The notes: generated by a model from the letters alone, not told the origin. A stretch of 64,000 nucleotides of DNA from Alphaproteobacteria bacterium HGW-Alphaproteobacteria-18 (GCA_002841155.1 PHEH01000006.1:1-64000), one strand, 5' to 3'. Counted from the stretch's first letter, positions 48,691-56,668 are shown. Numbers and translations: made by a program.

Positions 48691-49314
48691 ATGCTGATCC
48701 TCTCCGGCCAGGGCAATCCTGGCGCCAAATACGCAAAGAACCGGCATAATGCCGGATTCATGGTGATCGACCGCATCCATCGTGCCTATGGCTTCGGGCC
48801 GTGGCGCGCAAAGTTTGATGCCGAGATTTCCGAAGGAACGGTCGAAACCGCCAATGGCCGCCAGCGCGTGCTGCTGATCAAACCGCAGACCTTCTACAAC
48901 GAGACAGGCCGGTCGGTTTCAAAGGCCGTGACCTTCTACAAGCTCCAGCCCGAAGACGTGACCGTGTTCCATGACGAGATCGACCTGGCGCCGGGCCGTC
49001 TGCGCGTCAAACGTGGCGGCGGTCATTCGGGGAACAATGGCGCGCGCTCGATGATGGCGCATCTGGGCGAGAATTTCCGCCGCATACGGATCGGTGTCGG
49101 CCATCCGGGCGACAAGGCGATGGTGATGCCGCATGTCCTGTCGGACTTCCACAAGGTGGATCTGGAATGGTTTGATCCGATGGCGGATGCCATCTGCAAG
49201 GCCCTGCCCTTCCTGCTGGCAGGCGATGATGAACGGTTTCAGACCGAAGTGATGCGCCTGGCGCCCGCACCGAAGCATGATCCCAAGCAGACCGCGCGGA
49301 AGGGTGAGAGTTAG
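48691..49314 (+). CDS. pth: Peptidyl-tRNA hydrolase
   Basis: 207 residues. Releases tRNA from prematurely dropped peptidyl-tRNA. G-Q-G-N-P-G-A-K-Y then N-R-H-N-A-G-F (catalytic His), P-Q-T-F-Y-N-E-T-G, and the H-D-E-I-D-L-A-P-G / G-G-G-H-S-G-N-N-G segments are all present. Classic rplY-pth neighbourhood. Its stop overlaps that of phhA by 4 bp in convergent orientation. Confidence 0.95.
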   Translation: MLILSGQGNPGAKYAKNRHNAGFMVIDRIHRAYGFGPWRAKFDAEISEGTVETANGRQRVLLIKPQTFYNETGRSVSKAVTFYKLQPEDVTVFHDEIDLAPGRLRVKRGGGHSGNNGARSMMAHLGENFRRIRIGVGHPGDKAMVMPHVLSDFHKVDLEWFDPMADAICKALPFLLAGDDERFQTEVMRLAPAPKHDPKQTARKGES

Positions 49315-50186
49315 CGCCCCTTGCGCCCGCCTTCCTTGAAATACTTCAGCGTGCCGCGCGTGATGATCTCATCACCGGGCGCCAGTTCATGCGCTTCCAG
49401 GTCCGATTCATCCTTCACATCGGCATAAACGTCGCCGAAATCCTTGTAGCAGGCTTCCAGCAAGGCTTCGAAGCTCGGGATAACGAAATAGGTCTGCTGG
49501 AAATCGTCGATGATGTATTTCGTCCGCATAAGGCGCTTCAGGTCAAAGCCGATGCGGTTGGGGCTGGCGTCCTCCAGGGCGAACACCGTTTCCTGCGGGC
49601 TGGAGAGGATACCCGCGCCATAGATGCGCAGGCCGTCATCTTCCTGAATGAGACCAAACTCGACCGTATACCAATAGAGCCGCGCCAGATTGTGCAGCTG
49701 GCCAAGGCGCATCGCCCGCTGACCGCCCTTGCCATACGCTTCCATGAAGTCGGCAAACACAGGGTCGGCCAGCATCGGCACATGGCCGAAGATGTCGTGG
49801 AAAATGTCAGGCTCCTGAAGATAGTCGAACTCTTCTTCGGGACGGATGAACGCGCCTGCTGGAAAGCGGCGATTGGCGAGGTGATCAAAGAACACGTCGT
49901 CGGGCACCAACTCCGCAACCGGCACCACACGCCAACCTGTCAGCGTCTCCAGCCTGTCCGACAGCCGGCCCATATGCGGAATACCCGAGGGCGAGAGTTC
50001 CAGCTTGTGCATGGCCTCCAGCGCAACCTTCGAGGCGCGCCCCTTGGCGATCTCCTTCTGGCGAAGGAAAAGCCGGTCCCAGCGGTCATGCTCGGCAGCC
50101 GAATAGGTCTCCCAAGCCTGGTCGATCGTGAAATCGGCCGCCCGGGGCGCATCGTGATAGCGATTCTTGGCAAAAGCAGTGTCCAT
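49311..50186 (-). CDS. phhA: Phenylalanine 4-hydroxylase
   Basis: 291-residue monomeric bacterial form, pterin- and Fe(II)-dependent, converting phenylalanine to tyrosine. The iron-binding facial triad is visible: two His in H-D-I-F-G-H-V-P and the Glu in W-Y-T-V-E-F-G-L. The conserved E-E-F-D-Y-L-Q-E-P-D precedes it. No N-terminal ACT domain, as expected for bacteria. An AT-rich inverted repeat just upstream of the start (50201-50240) is a candidate operator. No pterin-recycling gene is adjacent. Confidence 0.95.
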   Translation of the reverse strand: MDTAFAKNRYHDAPRAADFTIDQAWETYSAAEHDRWDRLFLRQKEIAKGRASKVALEAMHKLELSPSGIPHMGRLSDRLETLTGWRVVPVAELVPDDVFFDHLANRRFPAGAFIRPEEEFDYLQEPDIFHDIFGHVPMLADPVFADFMEAYGKGGQRAMRLGQLHNLARLYWYTVEFGLIQEDDGLRIYGAGILSSPQETVFALEDASPNRIGFDLKRLMRTKYIIDDFQQTYFVIPSFEALLEACYKDFGDVYADVKDESDLEAHELAPGDEIITRGTLKYFKEGGRKGR

Positions 50187-50200
50187 GGGCGTAATTATAG

Positions 50201-50240
50201 CCCTGAAATAAAATTAGTTCCAGATGTAACTAATTTCAGG
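50201..50240. promoter_or_regulatory. AT-rich inverted repeat between fliN and phhA
   Basis: AAATTAGTT (50211-50219) and AACTAATTT (50228-50236) form a perfect 9-bp dyad with an 8-bp spacer, flanked by further partial symmetry (CCTGAAA / TTTCAGG). It sits 25-50 bp upstream of the phhA ATG and overlaps the fliN stop. It could be an operator for phhA (Lrp-like regulators favour such AT-rich dyads) or a weak terminator for the flagellar operon, since T-rich sequence follows on that strand. Confidence 0.5.
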
Positions 50241-50505
50241 CTGCCTCGGGACGGGAATCGATGATTTCCGAGAGGGTAACACCCAATTGTCCATCACTGA
50301 CCACCAGCTTGCCCCGCGCAACCAGGCGGCCGGACACGTAGATGTCCACAGGCTCGTTTGTCTGGCGCTCCAGCGCGACGATCTCGCCGGGTGAGAGGGC
50401 GAGCAGCTCCTCCATCGGAATGCGCGCCTCGCCCAGCACGACATCCACGCGGACGGGCACATCCAGAAGCATCTTTTCAAGCGCGGGATTCTTCGGCTCG
50501 GTCAT
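50236..50505 (-). CDS. fliN: Flagellar motor switch protein FliN (short)
   Basis: 89 residues forming a SpoA/SPOA domain: L-L-D-V-P-V-R-V-D-V-V-L-G, P-M-E-E-L-L-A-L-S-P-G-E-I-V-A-L, and V-S-G-R-L-V-A-R-G-K-L-V-V. It is near the minimum for a FliN and lacks the variable N-terminal region. Part of the C-ring that reverses the motor. Overlaps the preceding gene by 4 bp; last gene of the operon starting at fliF. Confidence 0.88.
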   Translation of the reverse strand: MTEPKNPALEKMLLDVPVRVDVVLGEARIPMEELLALSPGEIVALERQTNEPVDIYVSGRLVARGKLVVSDGQLGVTLSEIIDSRPEAA

Positions 50506-50918
50506 TGCCCCATCCTTCGCCCGCCTGAGGGGGCATTGTCCAGCTTTTCGCTGAGGTCTCTTGTGAGGCCAAAGAGGTCTCCCTGCCCGTCCAGCAGTCT
50601 CTGGGCAAGGCCGGTGACAGTGCTGCGCAACTGCGCATTGGTGCCGGTATCATACGCGGCAGAATCGATGATCTGCATCATCTTCAGCAGATCGGAGAGC
50701 ACATCGCGCATCGTGGACGTCACACGATCAAGCCGGTCGAGCGTTTCCTGCGCCTCCTGCCGGGAGACTTCGGCCAGCGCGTCAGAGCGTACCTTCGAAA
50801 TCAGCGCGACAACCTCTTCCGCGGAGAGGCGTACCTCGCCAGCCTCAGCGGGCGGCGGCGCGGTAAAATCCGGACGGAAATCAAAAGGCGAAAGGGGGCG
50901 CGCCGCGTCTGTCATCAC
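50502..50918 (-). CDS. Flagellar operon protein in the FlbE/FliH position
   Basis: 138 residues, mostly helical: a Pro-rich N-terminus, then a long amphipathic helix region (L-S-A-E-E-V-V-A-L-I through L-L-K-M-M-Q-I-I). I see no domain signature. Position between fliG and fliN, with 4-bp overlaps on both sides, is that of FlbE in Caulobacter (a FliH-like export-ATPase regulator), but it is shorter and the assignment is by context only. Confidence 0.6.
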   Translation of the reverse strand: MMTDAARPLSPFDFRPDFTAPPPAEAGEVRLSAEEVVALISKVRSDALAEVSRQEAQETLDRLDRVTSTMRDVLSDLLKMMQIIDSAAYDTGTNAQLRSTVTGLAQRLLDGQGDLFGLTRDLSEKLDNAPSGGRRMGQ

Positions 50919-51871
50919 TCGATCAGCTCGTCTTCGATGACGCCCCTGGCGGCGCTGCCCCGGATGTCGCCGCGCTGGATCAGCTGGCGGGTGAGCGTCA
51001 CGATCTCAAGGCGCGCAGCCTCTACCTCGCTGCGGCGAAGGGGGCCGAGCGCGGAAATCTCTTCGCGCAGCAGGTCGCCCGCGCGCTGGGTCATGTTGGC
51101 AAAGAAGGCCGCCGCCGTCGCCTCGCGGGCGCCTTTCAGCGCGGCGACAAGCACGGCGCGGTCTGCCGTCGAGAGCAGCGTCTGCATGCCGCCCGCGTCC
51201 AGCCCGGCCAGATCATCGAAGGTGAACATCAGGGCACGCACTTTCTGGCCGGCCCCCGGCTCGGCGCTTTCCAGCGCGGCGAGGAACACAGACTCTGCCC
51301 TTGTATCCATCTGGTCGAAGATGCGCGCAACACGCTCATGCCCGCCGCGCGTCCCTTCCGAGGCCAGCGCCGGCAGGCGGCGGGTGAGATAGTCTTCCAG
51401 GCTTTTCACCGCCGCCGCACTCGGCGCGCCAAGATGCAACAGGCGCTGCATTGCCTCCACCGCCAGCGAAGGCGGCAGGGCGCGCAGGATGCGGGCGGAC
51501 GTTTCGCTGGAGAGACGTGAGAGAATAAGGGCCACATTCGCCGCCCGTTCCGGCCGGACCAGCCCAACGAGCGTATCCACCGATAGCGCTGACAGCGCCG
51601 ACCACACATCCTTGTGCCGGTGCAAGCTGCTCGCCGGGAATTGCTCGGCCTGGCCAAACCGGCTGGCGGCTTCGGCAAAGAGGCGGGCGGCGTCGGCTTC
51701 GGCGGCGGGATCGTCGGCGATGCTGTCCATCGCGGCAGTCAGCGCGCGCACTTCGGCAGGCGACAGCTCCGCCCAGATGCCGGCCGCTTCGGGCCCCAGC
51801 GCGCGCATCAGGCGGGCGGCGCGCAGCGTGCCGCTGTCATGGTTCCGGGAAAGGGTCGCCGGGAGCGTCAT
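50915..51871 (-). CDS. fliG: Flagellar motor switch protein FliG
   Basis: 318 residues. The middle domain has R-P-E-R-A-A-N-V-A-L-I-L-S-R-L in place of the usual E-H-P-Q-T-x-A-L-I-L, and the C-terminal torque domain is well kept: V-R-A-L-M-F-T-F-D-D-L, L-S-T-A-D-R-A-V-L-V-A-A-L-K-G-A, M-T-Q-R-A-G-D-L-L-R-E-E and G-P-L-R-R-S-E-V. FliG links the MS ring (FliF) to FliM/FliN and contacts the stator. The altered EHPQ motif is notable, as it packs against FliM in other species. Confidence 0.9.
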   Translation of the reverse strand: MTLPATLSRNHDSGTLRAARLMRALGPEAAGIWAELSPAEVRALTAAMDSIADDPAAEADAARLFAEAASRFGQAEQFPASSLHRHKDVWSALSALSVDTLVGLVRPERAANVALILSRLSSETSARILRALPPSLAVEAMQRLLHLGAPSAAAVKSLEDYLTRRLPALASEGTRGGHERVARIFDQMDTRAESVFLAALESAEPGAGQKVRALMFTFDDLAGLDAGGMQTLLSTADRAVLVAALKGAREATAAAFFANMTQRAGDLLREEISALGPLRRSEVEAARLEIVTLTRQLIQRGDIRGSAARGVIEDELIE

Positions 51872-52536
51872 GACGCCTCCTCCCGGCCGCTCATCCAGCC
51901 GCGCAACACAGCCGCAGCCCGCGCAGGATCACGCTTGGCCACATCGCCTGCTTCCACCGCCGAAGCCGGCGCCACAGGGCGCACCGTGCGAAGTGTTTCA
52001 ACGCGCGGCTCCGGATAGGGCCGCTCAACCTCGCGAACCGGCGCGGCCAGGACCGGCGCCGGGCCGATCCGCAGGGTGGCGAGCGCAATGCCCGCAGACA
52101 TGAGGGAAATCAGCCCCAGCGCGCCCAGTTCAAGCCAGGCCGCGCTGTCCGGGCGGCCGGGAAGACCGCGCGCGAAGACTGCCTGCTCAATGACGAGCTT
52201 GTCGCCGCGGGTGACATCAAGGCCAGCCGCTTCGGGCAGCATCCGTTGCAGATCACCGGCCACAGGGGCAGCGGGCGCGTCCAGAAGCACGAACACAGTG
52301 CGCCCGCCTTCGGCATTGAGCGCAATGGAGGTGCGCGAATTGCCAGGGCCGGCAACCGGGTCAATCAAACGGGTCAGGGAGGCTTCTGCGGGGCTGCGGG
52401 GCACATCATGGCCGCCGGTCAGCAGGCTGGAGGCGCGCCACACACCCAGCGAAAGCGCCAGAAACACAACAGCAAGCGCCGCAAGCCGCATGGCCCGGCC
52501 GGCTCCTCCTGCCAGTGCTGTATGCTTCAACGCCAT
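51868..52536 (-). CDS. fliF: Minimal FliF-like MS-ring protein
   Basis: 222 residues against 520-560 for ordinary FliF. First membrane helix about 16-40; then a reduced periplasmic part (48-125) with L-T-R-L-I-D-P-V-A-G-P-G-N-S-R, like the start of RBM3, and G-D-K-L-V-I-E-Q-A-V-F, like its end; second helix about 133-157; then a cytoplasmic tail ending K-R-D-P-A-R-A-A-A-V-L-R-G-W-M, the FliG-binding motif. RBM1, RBM2 and the beta-collar are missing. The frame is intact and there is no room upstream for a lost 5' end (CtrA box and sciP stand there). First gene of the operon. Confidence 0.75.
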   Translation of the reverse strand: MALKHTALAGGAGRAMRLAALAVVFLALSLGVWRASSLLTGGHDVPRSPAEASLTRLIDPVAGPGNSRTSIALNAEGGRTVFVLLDAPAAPVAGDLQRMLPEAAGLDVTRGDKLVIEQAVFARGLPGRPDSAAWLELGALGLISLMSAGIALATLRIGPAPVLAAPVREVERPYPEPRVETLRTVRPVAPASAVEAGDVAKRDPARAAAVLRGWMSGREEAS

Positions 52537-52601
52537 CTACCTCTCCGAATGGCCGCAGACTCAGGGACTGCGACGCATTCAGAGAGGGTAGAATCCCCGC
52601 C

Positions 52602-52616
52602 TTAAGGCGGGTTTAA
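52602..52616. promoter_or_regulatory. CtrA binding box
   Basis: TTAA-GGCGGGT-TTAA: a perfect match to the CtrA consensus TTAA-N7-TTAA. Centred about 70 bp upstream of the fliF start, between sciP and the flagellar operon. In Caulobacter the corresponding class II flagellar promoter is CtrA-activated, and SciP (encoded immediately upstream here) blocks that activation. Confidence 0.75.
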
Positions 52617-52632
52617 CGTGGCTAATACCAGA

Positions 52633-52911
52633 TTAACGCCGGTACTGCTGGAGGCGGGTGGTCCGGAGACCCTTGGCCCCATGACGGGCATACAGGCGTT
52701 CCCAGCCTTCATATTCCTCGTCCGTGAGGTTGTAGCGTTCGCAGGCAGCTTCCCGTGTGAGCAGACCGCCGGTAACGGCAGCCACGACCTCAGCCTTGCG
52801 GCGGGTCACCCAGCGGGAAATGTTCGGCGATGGCAGATCAGCCAGAGTCATTTTCTGGCCGTCCGGCCCCTTAACGCTGATGGGGCGTGCGTTCTGCGTT
52901 TCCATGTGCAT
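52633..52911 (-). CDS. sciP: CtrA inhibitor SciP (DUF1153)
   Basis: 92 residues with the DUF1153 core: I-S-V-K-G-P-D-G near the start, L-A-D-L-P-S-P, R-W-V-T-R-R-K-A-E-V-V-A-A-V, L-L-T-R-E-A-A-C-E-R-Y-N-L and G-L-R-T-T-R-L-Q-Q-Y-R at the end. The protein is a helix-turn-helix factor that binds CtrA and prevents RNA polymerase recruitment. The ATG at 52911 has AGGA at a good distance; another ATG lies two codons later. Placement ahead of fliF mirrors Caulobacter. Confidence 0.9.
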   Translation of the reverse strand: MHMETQNARPISVKGPDGQKMTLADLPSPNISRWVTRRKAEVVAAVTGGLLTREAACERYNLTDEEYEGWERLYARHGAKGLRTTRLQQYRR

Positions 52912-53113
52912 GACCTGTTCCTGGCGATGGCACGACACCCGGCTTCTCCGGGGTCTGTACGTTGGACCATACACAGGTGAGTTTAAGCCCAGCCCTAACC
53001 TCGAAAGTCAGTTTTTCAGGCCGCGTTAGGATACCGTTTGCAAAGCTGTTCCAGCGCGGGACGAAGGGGAGATTCCTGCCTTTTTGCGGCCCTGATCATG
53101 ACAGACCGTACAG

Positions 53114-53138
53114 AAAAACCGCCCCATGAGGGGGCGGT
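53114..53138 (-). terminator. Intrinsic terminator after the phosphotransferase gene
   Basis: On the minus strand: stem ACCGCCCC / GGGGCGGT with a 5-nt loop (CTCAT), followed by a T run. Lies 37 bp beyond the stop of the gene at 53175. It separates the kinase-like operon from sciP. Confidence 0.75.
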
Positions 53139-53174
53139 CTTAACAACATGAATGGAGAAATGAACGCTTGTGCG

Positions 53175-54266
53175 TCAGGCCAGCGTTTTCAGTAGTTCCA
53201 GCGCATTATTATCCCGCACCTGAGCGGTGTGGCGGCGCAGCATGGTGAGGAACATCTCGTCGCCCCGCTCGGTCTGCTTGACGAGCATGGCCGCCCCGAA
53301 GGCGACCGAAATCCCATAGAAGGAAAACCAGCGATAATGCTGGTAGAGATCTTCAAAGCTGTAGCCGGTGATCCCTTCGGCTTTCAGGCAGTCGTGATAA
53401 TAACGCAGAAGCGCCTGCTCATGTTTCGGGCGCTCTTCCCGCGTGAGACCAGCGCCGATGAAATAGGCCACATCATTGGCTGGCGCGCCCTTGCCAGCCG
53501 TCTGCCAGTCAACCACGGCCAGTGGCTTGGCAGCGCCGGGCTGCCCGAACAGCATATTATCCAGCCGGAAATCTGAATGGGTCAGCGCAAACGGGCCGGT
53601 ATAGCTCTCGCCCCACTTGGGCAGGCTTGCAGCATATGCGTCGCCCACTTCGATGATGTCTGCATTGAGGTGGGCGGCGTAACGTTCCTTGAACGCGCCC
53701 CAGAGCCCTGCCACCTGTTCCGGGGTCAGCCCCGGTGGCGGGGCCGTAGCCGCGCCTTGAAGCCAGTCATAATCATCCAGCGAGGGATCTTCCCAATACG
53801 CCGCATGCAGAGCAGCCGCAGCAGAGAGCGCCAGCTTTGCTTCCACCAGGCCACAACCGGCAAGCTGGTCGCCCTGCTCGGACGGCGACATGTCTTCCAT
53901 GATCAGGGCAAAGCGGTTGGTTGCCTCTTCATAGTCTGTATACAGCGCTTTTGGCGTGATGCGCCCGGCCACCTTCGGGAAGGTGCGATAGAAGAACACT
54001 TCGCGCTTGTAGTGGTTGAGAACCTTCGCGGTGACGAGGCTGGCCTCGCTGGCAGACGGGAACTTGCCGACCAGCGTTTTGGGCGCGTCCGGCCCGGCTT
54101 TGGCGTATTCGAAAACGAAGCGCACATTCTCGCCGATCTGGCCCGTGCCGATCGACTTTGATGTCAGAGACTTCACCTCGGCATCAATGCCGATCTCCGC
54201 AAACAATGTGTTGAACCAGTCAGGCCCAAGTTCCAGCGGATTCGTATCAAGTCCCGGACGGCTCAT
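53175..54266 (-). CDS. Aminoglycoside-phosphotransferase-like (EcKinase-type) protein
   Basis: 363 residues with a kinase-like fold: an N-terminal lobe (L-V-G-K-F-P-S-A near residue 65), the catalytic loop F-A-L-T-H-S-D-F-R-L-D-N-M-L with its Asp and Asn, and the metal-binding V-V-D-W-Q-T-A-G-K-G. Such phosphotransferases phosphorylate small molecules (choline, sugars, drugs or ecdysteroids in relatives); the substrate cannot be predicted. Overlaps the upstream TetR gene by ATGA, so the regulator and kinase are one unit. Confidence 0.85.
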   Translation of the reverse strand: MSRPGLDTNPLELGPDWFNTLFAEIGIDAEVKSLTSKSIGTGQIGENVRFVFEYAKAGPDAPKTLVGKFPSASEASLVTAKVLNHYKREVFFYRTFPKVAGRITPKALYTDYEEATNRFALIMEDMSPSEQGDQLAGCGLVEAKLALSAAAALHAAYWEDPSLDDYDWLQGAATAPPPGLTPEQVAGLWGAFKERYAAHLNADIIEVGDAYAASLPKWGESYTGPFALTHSDFRLDNMLFGQPGAAKPLAVVDWQTAGKGAPANDVAYFIGAGLTREERPKHEQALLRYYHDCLKAEGITGYSFEDLYQHYRWFSFYGISVAFGAAMLVKQTERGDEMFLTMLRRHTAQVRDNNALELLKTLA

Positions 54267-54886
54267 GCTTCCCCCTTGTCAGGTTTATCGGTTGTTTCTG
54301 TTTTTTCAGATTTTGAGGTGAACCTGCGCAACTGGCCGAGGCGGTCCTCGGCATGGCGCAGCCCTTTGTCCAGCGCGGCCATGGTAAGCGCGAAATCCGC
54401 GCTCTTTTCCCGCCGCCAGGCGCGCTCGGTGCTGGCAATCACGAAGGCAACCACGATCCGCTTCAGGCTGGCGGGCGCGCCGCTATCATCGTCCAGGCCC
54501 GCCGATGCCAGCGCCCAGGCGGCACTTGCATGCCGGTGAACCGGCAGGCGCAGAACATGGGTCAGCGATGCCTCGCGGAACTTCATCAGCTCACGGAGAC
54601 CAGGCCGGTAGGGCTCCATCGCCTCGAAGCGTTTCATGATCACATCAAACAGCCGCTCGCGGCCGGAGACATCCTCGGGCACGCCGTCAGCAGACATCGC
54701 CCGGTCAAAATAGCCGTCCATCGCCTCAACGATGTCTTCCCGCCCGCTGATCCCGTGAAAGTCCTGTAAAGGCAGGCCTGCCTTCGCCGCGATCTCGGCG
54801 AGTGTGATGTCTGACCAGGGTTTCTCAGCCGCGAGTTCGAGCGCTGCCAGCAGCGCTGCCTCAATGACTGTATCGTTGACGGCCAA
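54263..54886 (-). CDS. TetR-family-like regulator
   Basis: 207 residues. The N-terminal 50 residues form a TetR helix-turn-helix (A-L-E-L-A-A-E-K-P-W-S-D-I-T-L-A-E-I-A-A-K-A-G) with an atypical recognition stretch (L-Q-D-F-H-G-I-S-G-R-E-D-I). The all-helical rest carries a COQ9/ligand-domain-like segment and ends in a Lys/Glu/Thr-rich tail. Co-translated with the downstream kinase-like gene, which it may regulate, or it may act on lipid metabolism like related proteins. Confidence 0.78.
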   Translation of the reverse strand: MAVNDTVIEAALLAALELAAEKPWSDITLAEIAAKAGLPLQDFHGISGREDIVEAMDGYFDRAMSADGVPEDVSGRERLFDVIMKRFEAMEPYRPGLRELMKFREASLTHVLRLPVHRHASAAWALASAGLDDDSGAPASLKRIVVAFVIASTERAWRREKSADFALTMAALDKGLRHAEDRLGQLRRFTSKSEKTETTDKPDKGEA

Positions 54887-54906
54887 GTGAACTACCTCCT
54901 GTGAGG

Positions 54907-55713
54907 TCAGTCCGCCTCTTGTGACAGCTGCCGGTCGCGGGCTGCGGCGGCGCTGAGGGCGTTCCTGAACAAGGCGGGCATCCCACCTGTGTCCATAAGG
55001 ATGTCAAGAGCCGCCTGTGTGGTTCCGCCGGGTGAGGTCACGGCTTTGCGAAGCGCTTCCGGGCTGTCCCCGCTGTCGGCCATCAGGGCAGCAGCGCCTT
55101 CAACGGTCCGCCGCGCCAGGCTGACAGCAAGATCTCTCGGCAGGCCCTGCGCCACGCCGGCTTCGGCCATCACCTCTGCCAGCAGGAAGATGTAGGCTGG
55201 CCCGGAGCCAGACAGGGCCGTCACCGCAGACATCATGCCCTCATCCACCGGACCATGCACCTCACCGAGCGGCGCAAGCAACTCGCGCGCGGCCGAAAGG
55301 TCTGCCGGCTTGGCGCCCTGCGGCGCGGTGAAAACGGTAACGCCCCGCCCGATGGCGCCGGGTGTATTCGGCATCGAGCGGATCACCCGGTCTGTGCCCA
55401 GGCGCTTGGACAGCTGCGCCAGGCGCACGCCGGCCATGATCGAGATGGCGAGGGATTTGGGACCGACAAACGCCTTCGCCTGCGCCGATACGGCAGCGAA
55501 CTGCTGCGGCTTGACCGCCATCACGATGATGCTGCTGGGCGATGGCGCCGGATTGAGCCGGATACGGCCTTCCTCCGCCAGCGCCTTGATCTCAGGACGC
55601 GGCGATGGCTCGATCACGGAGATGTCGCGCGCCGGACCCTTCAGCCAGCCATGCAGCAGCGCGGCGCCCATACGGCCTGCGCCGACAAGGGTCAGAGACG
55701 CTGCAGGTTTCAT
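54907..55713 (-). CDS. proC: Pyrroline-5-carboxylate reductase
   Basis: 268 residues. Last step of proline synthesis with NADPH. Rossmann start L-T-L-V-G-A-G-R-M-G-A-A-L, V-M-A-V-K-P-Q, R-S-M-P-N-T-P-G-A-I-G-R-G, and the C-terminal T-S-P-G-G-T-T-Q-A-A-L signature. The ATG at 55713 is preferred, as the one at 55746 would overlap the upstream gene. Ten bp downstream of the YbjN-like gene. Confidence 0.93.
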   Translation of the reverse strand: MKPAASLTLVGAGRMGAALLHGWLKGPARDISVIEPSPRPEIKALAEEGRIRLNPAPSPSSIIVMAVKPQQFAAVSAQAKAFVGPKSLAISIMAGVRLAQLSKRLGTDRVIRSMPNTPGAIGRGVTVFTAPQGAKPADLSAARELLAPLGEVHGPVDEGMMSAVTALSGSGPAYIFLLAEVMAEAGVAQGLPRDLAVSLARRTVEGAAALMADSGDSPEALRKAVTSPGGTTQAALDILMDTGGMPALFRNALSAAAARDRQLSQEAD

Positions 55714-55723
55714 CTGGCTGGGC

Positions 55724-56227
55724 TCAGGCTTCGCCGTGGGTTTCAAACATCACCGCGTCGATTGCATCGCGCGGAGACTTGCCAGCCCAGACAAGGAAGT
55801 TGAACGCCGGAATGAACCGGTCCGCCGCGCTGATGGAAGCGGCCAGCACAGCGCTGACCTCGCCTTCAGACAGCTCCTCACGGCCTTCCAGGGGGAAAGT
55901 GTAACGGAACACGATCACGCCATCATCGGCCCAGTAATCGAAATGCCCGATCCAGAGGCGCTCATTGGCGAGAATCACGAGCTCATTGATCGCGGCGCGT
56001 TTACCGTCCTGCGGTTTCACGTCCAGCGTCATGGAGAAATGCACGGCGGCCGGCTCCGGCCGGTGCGCGAACAGCGCGCCCATATCCCCCCAGCGGGTTT
56101 CAGCGACAACTTGAAGCGTGCCTTCTTCATCGCGTTCGGCTGGCCAGCCAGCGGCTTCCAACACGTCTTCCACGACATCTAGAGGGTCGATTGCCAGCAG
56201 GTCGCTGCGGCTAAGTTCCAGGCTCAT
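55724..56227 (-). CDS. YbjN-domain protein
   Basis: 167 residues: D-P-L-D-V-V-E-D-V-L-E-A-A-G-W near the start and W-I-G-H-F-D-Y-W-A-D-D-G-V-I-V-F-R near the middle, as in YbjN/DUF1790 proteins, which resemble type III secretion chaperones and affect motility and envelope traits in enterics. GGAGG precedes the ATG. Function here unknown; linkage to proC is also seen in other alphaproteobacteria. Confidence 0.83.
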   Translation of the reverse strand: MSLELSRSDLLAIDPLDVVEDVLEAAGWPAERDEEGTLQVVAETRWGDMGALFAHRPEPAAVHFSMTLDVKPQDGKRAAINELVILANERLWIGHFDYWADDGVIVFRYTFPLEGREELSEGEVSAVLAASISAADRFIPAFNFLVWAGKSPRDAIDAVMFETHGEA

Positions 56228-56338
56228 GGGCGGGCCTCCGCGTTGAGATTTGCATAAGCTGCCGGATTCGCTCCACAAATCCAACACCACTCAACGCCGG
56301 GCCTGCCGGGGATGTCAAAGTTCATAAGCAGTTAACGC

Positions 56339-56593
56339 TCAGCTTTCCGTGGATTTTGCCGCTTCGAGGGCCGCAATTCGCGCCTCAAGGGTTTCCACAC
56401 GGTCGAGCGCGGCGGTGGCAATTGCCTTCAGGGCCTCCACTTCATCGCGCCCGGCAAGGTCCATATCGGCGATCAAAGCCCGCACGCGGGCCTGTGCCGC
56501 CGTCTTGGCTTCCTCGCCCGCCGCCCGCGCCGCGCCGAGGGCGCCGGTCATCAGACCTGCAATGTCATCAAGCAGTGGATTTGTGCTGGCCAT
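56339..56593 (-). CDS. ubiK: Ubiquinone biosynthesis accessory factor UbiK (BMFP)
   Basis: 84 residues: a helical N-terminus (N-P-L-L-D-D-I-A-G-L-M-T-G-A-L-G-A) and a C-terminal coiled coil (V-E-T-L-E-A-R-I-A-A-L-E-A), matching the BMFP/UbiK family that helps assemble the aerobic ubiquinone complex at the membrane. AAGGAG lies 8 bp before the ATG. A much longer frame extends to 57514 but runs antisense through lgt and is not coding. Divergent from lgt. Confidence 0.85.
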   Translation of the reverse strand: MASTNPLLDDIAGLMTGALGAARAAGEEAKTAAQARVRALIADMDLAGRDEVEALKAIATAALDRVETLEARIAALEAAKSTES

Positions 56594-56668
56594 GCGGCTA
56601 CTCCTTCGCGCCGGGTGTGCTGGTGGCCTATCAGATAGGGTGCCAGCCAGACAGGGAAAAGACGCCGC

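Noticed and set aside
52976-53004. Possible second CtrA site upstream of sciP (TTAA and TTAG halves)
   Set aside because: The halves are 8 bp apart and one is imperfect, so it fails the TTAA-N7-TTAA rule.
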